A stretch of DNA of 48,239 nucleotides from Planctomycetota bacterium (GCA_021809185.1 JAKBAI010000010.1:1-48239), one strand, 5' to 3'; shown: positions 9,521 through 18,901, counted from the stretch's first letter. The notes: generated by a model not told the origin, from the sequence alone. A program made the numbers and translations.

Positions 9521-9952
9521 TTATCTTCTGCCAAAAATAGACAGCGCGAGCAGAACGCCAGCGATAACACCAATCAACCCCAAAAGAACACTCAAAAAAA
9601 TATTGCCACCTGCGGCCAGATAATTTTGTTCTCGGATTAGTTTATATGTTTCCCATTCAAAAGTGGAGAAGGTGGTATAGCCGCCACAAAAACCGGTTCC
9701 AAGTAAAAGATAAAGTTCGCGCCGAGGGGGTAAAAGGCGTTCCAGAAAGATGATCGCTAGAAAACCGAGAAGAAATGAGCCAGAGACATTGATAACAAGA
9801 GTTCCCCAAGGGAACCCCCAAGGCCAGCCTTGCTGGTCGATCCAGCGGCCAAGATAATAACGCAAATTGCCTCCCACCGCACTGCCCAAAGATACAAGAG
9901 TGATGGGATGGGTTACTAAATCATAAGCTGAGTTAGCCAAAAAAATCGGCAT
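9521..9952 (-). CDS. crcB: Fluoride channel CrcB/Fluc
   Basis: Small four-helix membrane protein. Family signatures are seen: GSAVGGNLRYYLG, GTLVINVSGSFLLGF and GFCGGYTTFSTFEWE, which line the fluoride pore in Fluc dimers. The longest frame starts at 9985, but AAAAGGAG sits 7 nt before the ATG at 9952, giving 143 residues, near the usual family size of about 125. It exports cytoplasmic fluoride as a dual-topology dimer. A single crcB gene is present, so a homodimer is expected. No fluoride riboswitch is recognisable in the short gap to the upstream gene. Confidence 0.93.
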   Translation of the reverse strand: MPIFLANSAYDLVTHPITLVSLGSAVGGNLRYYLGRWIDQQGWPWGFPWGTLVINVSGSFLLGFLAIIFLERLLPPRRELYLLLGTGFCGGYTTFSTFEWETYKLIREQNYLAAGGNIFLSVLLGLIGVIAGVLLALSIFGRR

Positions 9953-9998
9953 GTGATCGCTCCTTTTGTTCAATCCCATCAGCACGATTCTCGATGAA

Positions 9999-11192
9999 CT
10001 AAAGCAAGACCTTTTCGCAAATTTCGATGGTGCTTTCTAGGCCAGGAAAGATTCTAGACGATTCTTCGGTCAGAGCGGGACTAGATGGACCAAGAACGAT
10101 TTGCCATTCTTTCAAGGGCGTAAGCAAATTTCGTGGCGATTGATTGCTCCAGATCCAGAAGCGGCTTTGCTCTGGTCGACTTAAATCGATCGTATCTGTA
10201 GTTCCCGATCGGTAGTGATAGAATCCACCATGTTCTTTCGAACCGGATTGCTCCGGTTCTTGTCCTTCGCCTTTATAATAATTGACCCATTCGATTCCTG
10301 GGAGCAGTCCCATATCTTCTATGCCTTCTTGTTTTAAAGCATCTAAGAGAAGGATCTGCATCTGGCGACAATTTTCCACCCCGTGCAACAGAACTTTGAA
10401 ACTCACTTTTTGTTTGGGTAGGATAACCGTAACAGGCCAATCATCGGTCAATTGGAGCAACTGATCGATCTGGTTGGCGATCGGATCGAACCAAACCAGA
10501 CTTTTGATCATCGCGGGAAAATAGGCTAAGCTTCGGGCAATACGACGAGATAAGCGCGACCGAAAAAGTTCATCACGAATTTCTGCCCCTGCTACCAAGA
10601 ATTGCTGATAGGCGGCAAATAATTTCGGTTTTTTTCTGCTGATTGCCTCCAATTGATCGTCGAACCCCTCAGAATATTTATGGTGAGGATACATCTGGTG
10701 TTGCCCAGCGCTCGCTTGTTCCATCTTCGCGCTGTTTATCGAAGTCTGGAGATCGAGCCGATTCGAAGAGATTAATTGATCTGATTGGGACTTTGAACTG
10801 TTTGATGTACCTAAACTAGATTCCTGTCGAAAGTCCCATTTCATTTTACCAGACATCGGATCGGAGCTTAATTCTGAGCTTACTAACGAAGTAATCCGTG
10901 GTTGAGGTCGTTCGAAATAGTCTGATAAGCGAATAACTTCCGAACACAGCTTAGCAAACAACTTCAAATTTTGGAGAACTTCATAGGAGGTTCCTGATTT
11001 GCTTTTTGCAGCTTGATTACTACTAACCTGCCCAGGAATTTTTCTATTTTCCCTGGAAGCGCTTGACCCTATCGAAAGAGTATCATTTGCATGAGGAGCT
11101 TTGGGGATGGTGAAAGTGGCTAGTGCAGATGAACTAGGTGTAGACGAAGTAGGTATAGATGAAGTAGTTGCAGATATAGCTGGTCTAGTCAT
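9999..11192 (-). CDS. Unrecognised protein with Ser/Thr-rich N-terminus
   Basis: I do not recognise this family. The frame opens at 11288, but TTAGGAGAA lies 8 nt before the ATG at 11192, giving 397 residues. The first 80 residues are Ser/Thr/Ala-rich and probably disordered. Then comes a mostly helical middle (YFERPQPRITSL; later FRSRLSRRIARSLAYFPAMI) and a more compact C-terminal part with many Trp and Gly (WVNYYKGEGQEPEQ, HGGFYHYRSG, WIWSNQSPRNLL). There is no signal peptide or membrane helix. The stop is 46 nt upstream of the crcB start, so it may be cotranscribed with the fluoride genes. That association may be incidental. Confidence 0.7.
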   Translation of the reverse strand: MTRPAISATTSSIPTSSTPSSSALATFTIPKAPHANDTLSIGSSASRENRKIPGQVSSNQAAKSKSGTSYEVLQNLKLFAKLCSEVIRLSDYFERPQPRITSLVSSELSSDPMSGKMKWDFRQESSLGTSNSSKSQSDQLISSNRLDLQTSINSAKMEQASAGQHQMYPHHKYSEGFDDQLEAISRKKPKLFAAYQQFLVAGAEIRDELFRSRLSRRIARSLAYFPAMIKSLVWFDPIANQIDQLLQLTDDWPVTVILPKQKVSFKVLLHGVENCRQMQILLLDALKQEGIEDMGLLPGIEWVNYYKGEGQEPEQSGSKEHGGFYHYRSGTTDTIDLSRPEQSRFWIWSNQSPRNLLTPLKEWQIVLGPSSPALTEESSRIFPGLESTIEICEKVLL

Positions 11193-11392
11193 TCGAGTTC
11201 TCCTAACTCTCCGATTTTGAATTTCACTCAATCTCGTTGAACATCCTGTCAACGGATAAAGATCGAATTTGTAATCGATTACCCGCATGGCTATCGATTA
11301 CTTCCAAGGATTGATTATAAATCGCTTTGAAACAATTTTGATTTTTTTCAGCCAACCTTTCGTATTGCTGATTTAATTCTTGATTATAACTT

Positions 11393-11424
11393 TCTTATCA
11401 ATTCACTCATCTTATCAATTCACT
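11393..11424. repeat. 15-bp direct repeat, two copies
   Basis: TCTTATCAATTCACT occurs at 11393-11407 and again at 11410-11424, separated by 2 nt, in the gap of about 270 nt between the ABC-F gene and the unrecognised gene. It could be a small duplication or a protein-binding site. No other structure is evident in the gap. Confidence 0.6.
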
Positions 11425-11464
11425 TGATCTCTCGGAATCTACAATCGATTATTTCCAATAACAA

Positions 11465-13441
11465 TCAATTCAATTCACTTGCTTCTTCCCAGTGTTCATA
11501 AAGCTGAGCGATTTGATTTTTGGTATCTTCTAGCAGATTCATGGTCTCATTTAATTTTACATGATTCCGATAGATTTCCGGATCGACCATATCCCCTTCC
11601 AATTTAGCTGCTAATTCCTCTTTTTCGGCGATTTCTTTTTCGATATCGGCAACTTTACGGTATGGGAATCGCCGCTTTCGTTTTGGAGGTTTGTTGGTTC
11701 CACTATTCGAAGGATTTATCAATTCGGAGGAGCTATTTTTCTCTCCCATCGAATCCGAGGAAATCTTATCCCCTTTTTTATCGCTTTTCTGATTTTTTTG
11801 GGGTTTGCCTAGTTTTTCCTCTTTTTGTGCCAATAATCGAGCTTCTCGAAGTAATTCATAAGTAGAGTAATTTCCATAAACTACTTCCGTTCGGCCAGGT
11901 TCGAGAACGATCAGCAGATCAATAATTCTATTCAAGAAATAACGATCATGGCTGACGACAATAACTGTGCCATCGAATTCTTTTAAGGCCTCTTCTAGAG
12001 CCTCGCTAGCCCAGATATCTAGATGGTTCGTAGGTTCATCCAGGATGAGAACATTGGCACCTTGCACCACTAAACTAGCCAAGGCTGCTCGGCTGCGTTC
12101 TCCCCCGCTCAATTCTCGCACGGGCTGTTCAACTATTTTACCAGCTAAGCCAAAGCGTCCTAGCAAATCACGCATTCGCTGTTCTGTCAAGCTCGGATCT
12201 GGTTCTGGCCAAATAGCGCGGATGACCGATTTATTTTCATCCAACTTATGCAAATGCTGATCCAAATAACCAAATTCCAGCAATTGGCCGTGAGTCAGCT
12301 TACCACTGGTAGCATCTTCTTGGCCCAAAATGATCTTTAATAAAGTTGTTTTTCCAACGCCATTCGGACCGATAATCCCCAGTTTTTTCCCGCGTTCTAA
12401 CGTAAAAGAGAGATTTTTGAATAGTTCTTTATCTCCAAAACTTTTACTTATATCTTCGGCCTGAATGATAATATCACCTGCTCGGATTACTTTTTCAAAT
12501 TGCATCTTTGGAGCGGTGATCATCACGGGGGCTTCTACCACTTCGAGCTTATCCAGCGCTTTTTGCCGAGATTGCGCCATTTTTGCAAGCTGCCCATAAT
12601 GCACTCGGCGAATGATCTCCTCCTGCTTTTCGATATACTCTTTCTGTGCCAGATAGGTTTTTTGTTCCTGTTCAAATCTTTCTTGTCTCAGCTTGACATA
12701 TTGATCGAAATTGCCGGGATAGGATACCATGCGTTGGGGAGATAACTCAAATATTTTGGTTACCACTTTGTTGAGAAAATAGCGATCATGACTCACAATA
12801 AACATTGCTTGAGATTGTTGCGCCAAATACGATTCCAACCAGCGCGTTGTTTCTATATCTAGATGATTGCTTGGTTCATCCAGTAACATGATATCCGGGC
12901 TGGATAAGAGCAGAATTGCCAATAGTAATCGTCTTTGCTGCCCGCCCGAAAACGATACGACCGGACGATCGTAATCTTCCGGTTTGAATCCCAAACCGCA
13001 CAGCACCTCTTCAATTCGATGATCCAGGGTATAGGCATCCTGATGATGCAATAGTTCTGTTAAACGATCGAATCTGGCGCTGAGGGATTTGAGCAAAATG
13101 GGATCGGTGGTATGCGATATCTCATCCGCAACGCGGACCAATTCATCTTGAGCTTCCAGCAATCGATTGAAGGCCGATTTTGCTTCCGCAAAAAGTGTTT
13201 GATCCGAAGAGAAATTCGCTTGTTGTCTGAGCAATACCGATCGCGCCCCGGCATGGAGCTGAACTTCCCCGCGATCGGGCTGATCTTCACCAGCTAAAAT
13301 TTTCATGAGCGTGGTTTTGCCAACTCCATTGGGACCAACTATCCCAACACGCTCTCCATGATATAGCTCAAAACTGAGGTTTTCGAATAAAGTGCCACGA
13401 TCAAAAGCCCTCGTCAATCCCTTGCATGACATTAATAGCAT
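11465..13441 (-). CDS. ABC-F family ATPase (translation factor type)
   Basis: Soluble protein of 658 residues with two ABC domains and no membrane segment, which defines the ABC-F class acting on ribosomes or in resistance. First Walker A GPNGVGKT (36-43), signature SFSGGQQRR and Walker B LLDEPSNHLD; second GPNGVGKT near 355, signature ELSGGERSR and LILDEPTNHLD. Between them lies the long charged helical linker (about 245-315) that reaches the ribosomal P site in known members. A Lys/Ser/Asn-rich linker and a C-terminal coiled coil (about 595-655) resemble Uup and YfmR-like members. The start has GGAG about 12 nt upstream, slightly far. Uup-like is the best guess, and exact substrate class cannot be decided. 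Confidence 0.92.
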   Translation of the reverse strand: MLLMSCKGLTRAFDRGTLFENLSFELYHGERVGIVGPNGVGKTTLMKILAGEDQPDRGEVQLHAGARSVLLRQQANFSSDQTLFAEAKSAFNRLLEAQDELVRVADEISHTTDPILLKSLSARFDRLTELLHHQDAYTLDHRIEEVLCGLGFKPEDYDRPVVSFSGGQQRRLLLAILLLSSPDIMLLDEPSNHLDIETTRWLESYLAQQSQAMFIVSHDRYFLNKVVTKIFELSPQRMVSYPGNFDQYVKLRQERFEQEQKTYLAQKEYIEKQEEIIRRVHYGQLAKMAQSRQKALDKLEVVEAPVMITAPKMQFEKVIRAGDIIIQAEDISKSFGDKELFKNLSFTLERGKKLGIIGPNGVGKTTLLKIILGQEDATSGKLTHGQLLEFGYLDQHLHKLDENKSVIRAIWPEPDPSLTEQRMRDLLGRFGLAGKIVEQPVRELSGGERSRAALASLVVQGANVLILDEPTNHLDIWASEALEEALKEFDGTVIVVSHDRYFLNRIIDLLIVLEPGRTEVVYGNYSTYELLREARLLAQKEEKLGKPQKNQKSDKKGDKISSDSMGEKNSSSELINPSNSGTNKPPKRKRRFPYRKVADIEKEIAEKEELAAKLEGDMVDPEIYRNHVKLNETMNLLEDTKNQIAQLYEHWEEASELN

Positions 13442-13757
13442 CGATGAATTATTCTCCAGATTTGCTGGTTAACTGCCCGCTTTTCGCCGGTGCTCTTTTG
13501 CTTCCTTTCGTTATACATGTTTATATTGTTTTTCAATCCTTTTCTTGACTCATCTTCTCATTCGCTTTTGGATTGGTATTTGTTTTTCTCATTGTTTAGT
13601 ATTTCCATCGCCAATCCTAAGTAGTCTAGCTTAATTTAACCGTATTCTTAATCTATCGATTAAACGATTTATAGTTCGTTCTCTCGAATATTTCCGTTAT
13701 CAAGTTTAGATTATAGTAAAGAAAACTCGATTTGGTTCCTGAACATATTTCAAAGTT
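13442..13757. other. Intergenic region, nothing recognised
   Basis: About 316 nt between the ABC-F gene and the FGG/TPR gene, both minus strand. It is A+T-rich, with no hairpin or reading frame that stands out. Confidence 0.5.
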
Positions 13758-15560
13758 TTATTTTAGAAAATAGAGAACATTTTCATCATCTTTGTTTTGG
13801 CTAATCAACTTCTCAAAATGAACTTTAGCCTCTTTTTGCTTCCCCTCAAACCAGAGATGATAGGCATAGAGGAATTCTAGGATACTATCTTTGGGAGATT
13901 CTTTCACCAATTTTTCTAAGGCCATTAGTTGATCTTCAAAAACAAATTGTTGGACACCGTAAAGTTGGCGCGGGGAAAATCTCGTTTTCGGCCAATTTTT
14001 CTGGACCTTCAAGCCTTTGTTAATAGTAGCAACCGCTTCGCGGTATTTTTCGCAAGCAAATTGTGCTTCTGCTAATAAAAAATAATTATCTCCTTGGTCG
14101 GGAGCTATACGAACCGCTTGCTTCAACCGTTCTAAGGCTTTACCAAACTGATGTTCTTCAAAAGCATCTAACCCGAGCTGCTGCAATCGTTTAGATTCCT
14201 CAATCGGGTTGGCTTGAGCCACTTCCGAAAGGAGATTGCCACCTGGGCCTTCTTTTTTTACTTCTAACTTCTTTTTGGGTATCTCTATTTTTACTTCCGG
14301 GGCCTTTTCTATCTTAGGCATTTTTAGATCGTTGGGCTGCTTGGGAACTATAGGAAATTTGGGTAGATTCCCTTCGGGTAGTTTGGGGAGTTCTGGTATT
14401 GGATTATTAAGTTTTGGCAAATTAGGCTGATTCGCTTGATTTGGTGGTTTGGGTTGAATGATGATAAATTCCCCCGGATTGATTGGGATTCCAGGTTGAA
14501 TTATAACATTGCCTGGGGCATTCATAACAATTTGAATCGGCGGTTGTGCTACAGGGGGCGTAGGCTGAATGACTAGCGGTCGCTGAACGGGATTAACGAC
14601 AATATTGATATTATTAACACCGCCAAAGCCCCCAAAAAAAGGATTGCCAAAACCACCAAAGCCCCCTATAAACGGATTACCAAAGCCGCCGAAGCCACCC
14701 AAGAAGGGATTGCCAAAACCACCAAAGCCTCCAAAAAACGGATTGCCAAAGCCGCCGAAGCCACCCAAAAAAGGATTGCCAAAACCACCAAAGCCTCCAA
14801 AAAACGGATTGCCAAAGCCCCCAAAAAATGGATTGCCAAAGAAAGCATTACCAGCGAAGAATGGCCTGCCAAAAGCAGGAAATCCAGCATTAAAAGGGAA
14901 ACGCGGTCCTACCACGGGATGCGCGGGGAAAAATCGTAAACCACCTGGTAAAAAAGCATTAAAGCTGGTTACGAATTCTAGCTTTTTTGGATCATTGGCT
15001 AAAAGATCAAAAAGTTCATCTCCTGGATTGGTAATATTGTGAGCGAAGTCCATATCATTCAGATTATTTCGACAAACAGTGGAATCAGTATACTTGACTG
15101 TGGTAAAGTTAGGTGGGCCAAATTGATGAGTTCCGAATAACGGTTGAGTGAAATCGTATTTAGCTAAACTTATCTGTTGATCTGATCCCATTTGCTCAAA
15201 TCTAGCGGAGTGAATCAATGACGTGTTGTTAGAAATCGACCATTTCCACTTTTCATTTGCATTCCCTATCTGATAATTAGACTTCGCAGATAATTCCAGG
15301 AACTCCCTTTTTTTTAACTTGGCAGTCTCCAAGTCGCTGTCTTGCTTTTTCTGAACAGAGGAAGAACTTACTGGAGAATTTAATGGATAATTTAATGAAG
15401 AACTTACGGGAGAATAGACAGGGATATTGGAGGGAAAAGATGGCGATTGCTTATGTCCGGGTGATTGTCCGGGTGATTGTCCGGGCGCTTGCCCGTAACG
15501 ATTCACCAATAATAACATTAGGATAGACGCACCATTCCTCAACCAACGGAAGTTTTTCAT
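13758..15560 (-). CDS. Exported FGG-repeat and TPR protein
   Basis: 600 residues. N-terminal signal peptide (MKNFRWLRNGASILMLLLV), then a short GQSPGQSPG repeat, a Ser/Pro-rich stretch and a region of about 110 residues unlike nearby sequence. A glycine/phenylalanine-rich repeat follows (about 225-315), built of 11-residue units of the type FGNPFFGGFGG, then Val/Ile/Pro-rich and Lys/Pro-rich linkers. The last 150 residues contain two to three tetratricopeptide-like repeats (ALERLKQAVRIAPDQGDNYFLLAEAQF and following). TPR units bind proteins. The FGG block is aromatic and glycine-rich like surface or cohesive sequences, but function is unknown. It ends naturally, with no frameshift seen. Confidence 0.8.
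   Translation of the reverse strand: MKNFRWLRNGASILMLLLVNRYGQAPGQSPGQSPGHKQSPSFPSNIPVYSPVSSSLNYPLNSPVSSSSVQKKQDSDLETAKLKKREFLELSAKSNYQIGNANEKWKWSISNNTSLIHSARFEQMGSDQQISLAKYDFTQPLFGTHQFGPPNFTTVKYTDSTVCRNNLNDMDFAHNITNPGDELFDLLANDPKKLEFVTSFNAFLPGGLRFFPAHPVVGPRFPFNAGFPAFGRPFFAGNAFFGNPFFGGFGNPFFGGFGGFGNPFLGGFGGFGNPFFGGFGGFGNPFLGGFGGFGNPFIGGFGGFGNPFFGGFGGVNNINIVVNPVQRPLVIQPTPPVAQPPIQIVMNAPGNVIIQPGIPINPGEFIIIQPKPPNQANQPNLPKLNNPIPELPKLPEGNLPKFPIVPKQPNDLKMPKIEKAPEVKIEIPKKKLEVKKEGPGGNLLSEVAQANPIEESKRLQQLGLDAFEEHQFGKALERLKQAVRIAPDQGDNYFLLAEAQFACEKYREAVATINKGLKVQKNWPKTRFSPRQLYGVQQFVFEDQLMALEKLVKESPKDSILEFLYAYHLWFEGKQKEAKVHFEKLISQNKDDENVLYFLK
14641..14829. repeat. 33-bp coding tandem repeat (66-bp higher order)
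   Basis: Units start at 14641, 14674, 14707, 14740 and 14773, then a 24-nt short unit at 14806. Each encodes FGNPFxGGFGG on the minus strand. Odd and even units differ in a consistent way (AAACCACCAAAGCC against AAGCCGCCGAAGCC), so the repeat evolves as 66-bp pairs. The opposite strand is open as a Lys/Pro-rich frame, which is an artefact of the repeat. Confidence 0.9.
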
Positions 15561-15694
15561 TTGTATCCTTTCCCTTACAGATTTGGCTATGATGGTTATA
15601 TCAGTATTATCAAGAAAAATCTCTGCTCCTGCAAGATGAAATCAAGGAAATCTGGTCCAGATTCATCATTTTTTCGATTAGTAAATGAATATTT

Positions 15695-15934
15695 TCATCT
15701 GAATTTTATTCGGTTTTTGCCTGGTTTGTCTCTATAAGGTGAATTTCTGTAAAAAATTTCTTTGGTCAAAATAGGTTTTGAGTCCCCATCCATTGCATAG
15801 GTGATTTGTTCAACTAAAGTTCTTCGATTCTTTTTGCTGTTGATTCCCGAAAAAAAATACGCAATGATTTTCGAAGCAGAGCTATATTTTATAAACTCGA
15901 AAGGCAGATTATTCAAAGCAGATTTCGATGACAA
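15695..15934 (-). CDS. Possible small ORF after the DUF4129 gene
   Basis: 79 codons beginning with TTG, placed 3 nt past the stop of the DUF4129 gene and in the same frame. No ribosome site with usable spacing is present (TAAGGA abuts the TTG). The translation contains SGINSKKNRRTLVEQITYAM and ends GKNRIKFR. It could be a separate small protein, a readthrough extension, or chance. An overlapping plus-strand frame looks no worse. Confidence 0.25.
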   Translation of the reverse strand: MSSKSALNNLPFEFIKYSSASKIIAYFFSGINSKKNRRTLVEQITYAMDGDSKPILTKEIFYRNSPYRDKPGKNRIKFR

Positions 15935-15937
15935 TCC

Positions 15938-17929
15938 TTACCGAGTAACGAGAACCTCGGATTCGGAATTTTGTGCGGGGGCTTTAGGGCGTGGCATGGG
16001 AACATCCAGAAGCCGATCCCAGAATTTTTCCAAAATTTGCATCGACGAAGAGGGTAAATCCCCCGCAGCATAGGCATTGCGCGAAACCAATGTCCCCAAT
16101 CGAACAATATCGTTTTGCATGAGAGGATGATCTTTAGTCAATCGGCGCGCAAACTCACTTGGTGTTTCTTCTTCGAGATAAGCTTCCCCCGCATCGGCAG
16201 ACCAAGCTTGTAGAGCTGCAAAACTGTATTCAATCAAATCCTCTAACGACTGCCGCTCCGCTTCTCCAGAGGTGAATGGATTCCGAAAACTAGTAAACGA
16301 GCGAGTTTGAACTATCTCACGCACGGGTTCTGATTGCGGCTTTTCAGCTTTAGTGCCAAATAGACGTTCAAAAAGCCGATTGATCCAATCCAGAAGTTTT
16401 TTTAACCCTGGGAATAACTCTAGCAAATTCGGCAATGTTCCCCGGAGCAAAAGTAAAACAAAAATGAGCACCAAGCCAATCATGATCACCCATTTCAAGA
16501 TTTTCGCGATCATGGAAAATAGCTTGCCAATACCGCTTGATTGGAATTTTTTTAGTGGATCTTCAGAACTACTAGACCCTTTTTGTCCTGAGCGGGGATT
16601 GGAAGAAGATTTGTTCCTGTTGGTTTGGTTGCTGTTATCCCCTTCCTTTTTTTTATTCTGATCCCCTGATTGTGTATTTGAAGAATTGTCCTTTTGATCT
16701 TGATCTGAATTATTGGCTCCTTTTTTATTTTGATCTTTGTCATTCCCTTGCTGATTCTGGCGCCCATTATTCTGATTATCATTCGATTTTTTTCCGGCGG
16801 AGGATTGGCCATTTTTGCTTTTTTGATTGCCACTACCATCTTTATTATTGCCTTTACCGGAGCTACTCGGTTCTCCGTTTTTAGCTTGATTCGGGCCATC
16901 CCCTTTCTGAGTTTGTTCTCCTGCTGCCCCTTCCTCTTTCCCACTACTATCTTTAAGTTGCGCATATTTCGATGCTTGGCGATTCGAGGAACCACCTTTA
17001 CTAGCATTGAAGAGAGAAACCTCTGGATATGGTCGCGGTAAGATTGCAGCAACACCTACAATAGCTGCCAACAAAATTGCCCCGCGCATTAACCAATGAG
17101 TCGTCATGCTTAACGGCATCTGCGTCTGCCGTTTGCGTAAATAATGCCGCATCCCGAGAAAACTAGTAGTTAGCAAAAGACCCAACGCGCAAGAGATATA
17201 AATCAATGCCAACCAGAAACTCGCAACGCGGTGTTCGGAATCTTCACTCGGTATCAGAGACTGGCCCAATCCAAAAATGGGCAATGCCGCTAAGGAAAAA
17301 TAGATAACGGTCAAACCGGGCGAAAACGGTCTTTTTTCCTTATTTTTTTGATAGAGATACCAGCGAGCGATAAAACTTTTCTTGTCTTTCTTTTTTTTGC
17401 CTTTGCCAGATTTTCGTTTTTCTTTTTTAGAACGATACTTATCCGCGCTATTTTCCGGATTGAATCGTTCTTGATATTCATCACTTGGATCCAGTTTTGC
17501 TACAGCTAACAATCCTTGGCTCGAAGCAGGTCGTTCTTCATCAACGAAGGTGCAATCCCATGTTAATTGATAGGCACACCACCAAGCCAGTAAAATGAGA
17601 AACGCATTGATAACCCCACTGAATCGACTAATAGAACTATCTTCAGGGAATTTTACAAATGCCCCCAAAGCGACCCAAGTTACTAGACCCAGAACCATGC
17701 CATAATAGCGTGAACGTTCGCGATCTACGACAATCGAGATTCGAGCAACCAACACAATCCCGATCGAAAAGAAGAACAGGGTATGATTTAGTCGGCCTTG
17801 ATAGTCTCCGGAATAAAACACCGTCCCCAAAAAAATAATCAAGCTACCAATCAATCCGATGATTAATGCAGGGGCAATGGCAGGAATCAATAAATCGAGA
17901 ATCGTTTGCTTTTCGGTTGATTTCGCCAT
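15938..17929 (-). CDS. DUF4129 membrane protein
   Basis: 663 residues. N-terminal membrane helices (about 10-35, 40-60, 70-90, 95-120), a Lys-rich cytoplasmic stretch, two or three further helices (about 200-305), a Gly/Asn/Gln/Ser/Lys-rich disordered stretch of about 130 residues, another membrane helix (about 465-490), and a C-terminal DUF4129 domain (about 560-640) with EYSFAALQAW and TPSEFARRL. DUF4129 occurs at the C-terminus of membrane transglutaminase-like proteins and beside DUF58 and MoxR genes. Neither neighbour is present here. No transglutaminase Cys-His-Asp core is seen, so this is probably a structural or scaffold membrane protein. The role is unknown. Confidence 0.8.
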   Translation of the reverse strand: MAKSTEKQTILDLLIPAIAPALIIGLIGSLIIFLGTVFYSGDYQGRLNHTLFFFSIGIVLVARISIVVDRERSRYYGMVLGLVTWVALGAFVKFPEDSSISRFSGVINAFLILLAWWCAYQLTWDCTFVDEERPASSQGLLAVAKLDPSDEYQERFNPENSADKYRSKKEKRKSGKGKKKKDKKSFIARWYLYQKNKEKRPFSPGLTVIYFSLAALPIFGLGQSLIPSEDSEHRVASFWLALIYISCALGLLLTTSFLGMRHYLRKRQTQMPLSMTTHWLMRGAILLAAIVGVAAILPRPYPEVSLFNASKGGSSNRQASKYAQLKDSSGKEEGAAGEQTQKGDGPNQAKNGEPSSSGKGNNKDGSGNQKSKNGQSSAGKKSNDNQNNGRQNQQGNDKDQNKKGANNSDQDQKDNSSNTQSGDQNKKKEGDNSNQTNRNKSSSNPRSGQKGSSSSEDPLKKFQSSGIGKLFSMIAKILKWVIMIGLVLIFVLLLLRGTLPNLLELFPGLKKLLDWINRLFERLFGTKAEKPQSEPVREIVQTRSFTSFRNPFTSGEAERQSLEDLIEYSFAALQAWSADAGEAYLEEETPSEFARRLTKDHPLMQNDIVRLGTLVSRNAYAAGDLPSSSMQILEKFWDRLLDVPMPRPKAPAQNSESEVLVTR

Positions 17930-18332
17930 AATTCATGTTCTTTCTTTTCTTCTTCTCATCGCTAAAAAAAGCTTTCGATTTATCTATTCCCAACGAAAAT
18001 CCAATCCCCTCAAGATAGACTATAGTCTAGACGGTCCGATCTTCTGTTTAGTCTCCTATCTCTTATTTCCAATATCTTATTGTACTTAATATGTAAAAAA
18101 ATTGTCTATTCACCCTCTAAAACTTCTTTATTTCCCACGATTTGATCTATTAACAATCTACGAATTATCTGATCGATCAAGTGTCCACCGAGAATCGATT
18201 TCCCTTATTGTTATTCCGAATACCGCCCCATCTTCATGTTTTTGACTTTCAGCGAAGGGGATTAGAACTTTACCAAATGAGCAGATCGTCGAAGTGGTTC
18301 TTCTCCGTTTACTCAATAAAAGATTATTTCTC
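17930..18332. other. Intergenic region, nothing recognised
   Basis: About 400 nt between the DUF4129 gene and the DCC gene. A minus-strand frame at 18158-18412 overlaps the end of the DCC gene and has no plausible start or composition, so I treat it as noise. Confidence 0.5.
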
Positions 18333-18737
18333 TTAAGGGTTACAGATCCCTGAATCGCAGGATTTTCGAACTTTCTTGGGCAAGAGTGGTCTAATTCGGG
18401 CAAAGAGGGCATAGCTCATTTTGGAGAGGGTATAAAGGATGGGTAAACGAACTATATGATAGAGCCAGCGATAGCCTGGAATATATCGCCAGATCGTTAA
18501 AAAAGCATCAACGCCGGTAATAATCTGATTATTCTCTTTGACATGCATGGTGCGGTGAACCATTTCGGGATCGATCCCTTCCTGTACCGGATTAAAATCT
18601 GGCAAAGTAATATCCACAAATGAAACGGTTTCTGGATGCGGAATACGATTCATGCGCTGTCGATAATGTTCGATTTCTCGTGAGCACAAATGGCATAAAC
18701 CATCATAATAGATCGTTAGTTTCGCTTCCGGGTTCAT
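18333..18737 (-). CDS. DCC-family thiol oxidoreductase-like protein (DUF393)
   Basis: 134 residues of the DUF393/DCC family, a thioredoxin-like group named for the YDGxCxxC motif. Here it reads YYDGLCHLCSREIEHYRQR at residues 10-28. The middle VDITLPDF and the segment ITGVDAFLTIWRYIPGYRWLY followed by a hydrophobic helix are typical. Family members are thought to be thiol-disulfide oxidoreductases, but substrates are unproven. There is an extra CDSGIC pair at the C-terminus. It is transcribed away from the kinase unit across a gap of about 270 nt that contains an operator-like palindrome. Confidence 0.88.
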   Translation of the reverse strand: MNPEAKLTIYYDGLCHLCSREIEHYRQRMNRIPHPETVSFVDITLPDFNPVQEGIDPEMVHRTMHVKENNQIITGVDAFLTIWRYIPGYRWLYHIVRLPILYTLSKMSYALFARIRPLLPKKVRKSCDSGICNP

Positions 18738-18883
18738 AGAATTAAGTTCTCAGAATTCATTTAGACTTTTTGTAGATTATTTCTCATTTATAGGCGAGCA
18801 TAATTGCCAGAGGCAAATCGCATCGAAATCGGTTACTCTAAAACTCTGGTTTTCTTAGAAAGGGGATCGATTCAATGCTCAGA

Positions 18884-18901
18884 TTCTATTCAAGAATAGA
18901 A
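18884..18901. promoter_or_regulatory. Perfect palindrome, operator-like
   Basis: TTCTATTC, AA, GAATAGAA: 8+8 bp with a 2-nt centre, located between the divergent DCC gene and the micropeptide-kinase unit, 106 nt before the micropeptide start. Symmetry and length suit a dimeric regulator. No regulator is identified. Confidence 0.4.

Noticed and set aside
9953-9998. Fluoride riboswitch before crcB
   Set aside because: The gap is only 46 nt and lacks the conserved fold.
14605-15042. Plus-strand Lys/Pro-rich frame of 145 codons
   Set aside because: Exact antisense of the FGG repeat of the exported TPR protein; open only because of the repeat.
16552-17055. Second minus-strand frame of 167 codons within the DUF4129 gene
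   Set aside because: Shifted reading of the Gly/Asn/Lys-rich linker; Lys/Ile-rich with no domain.
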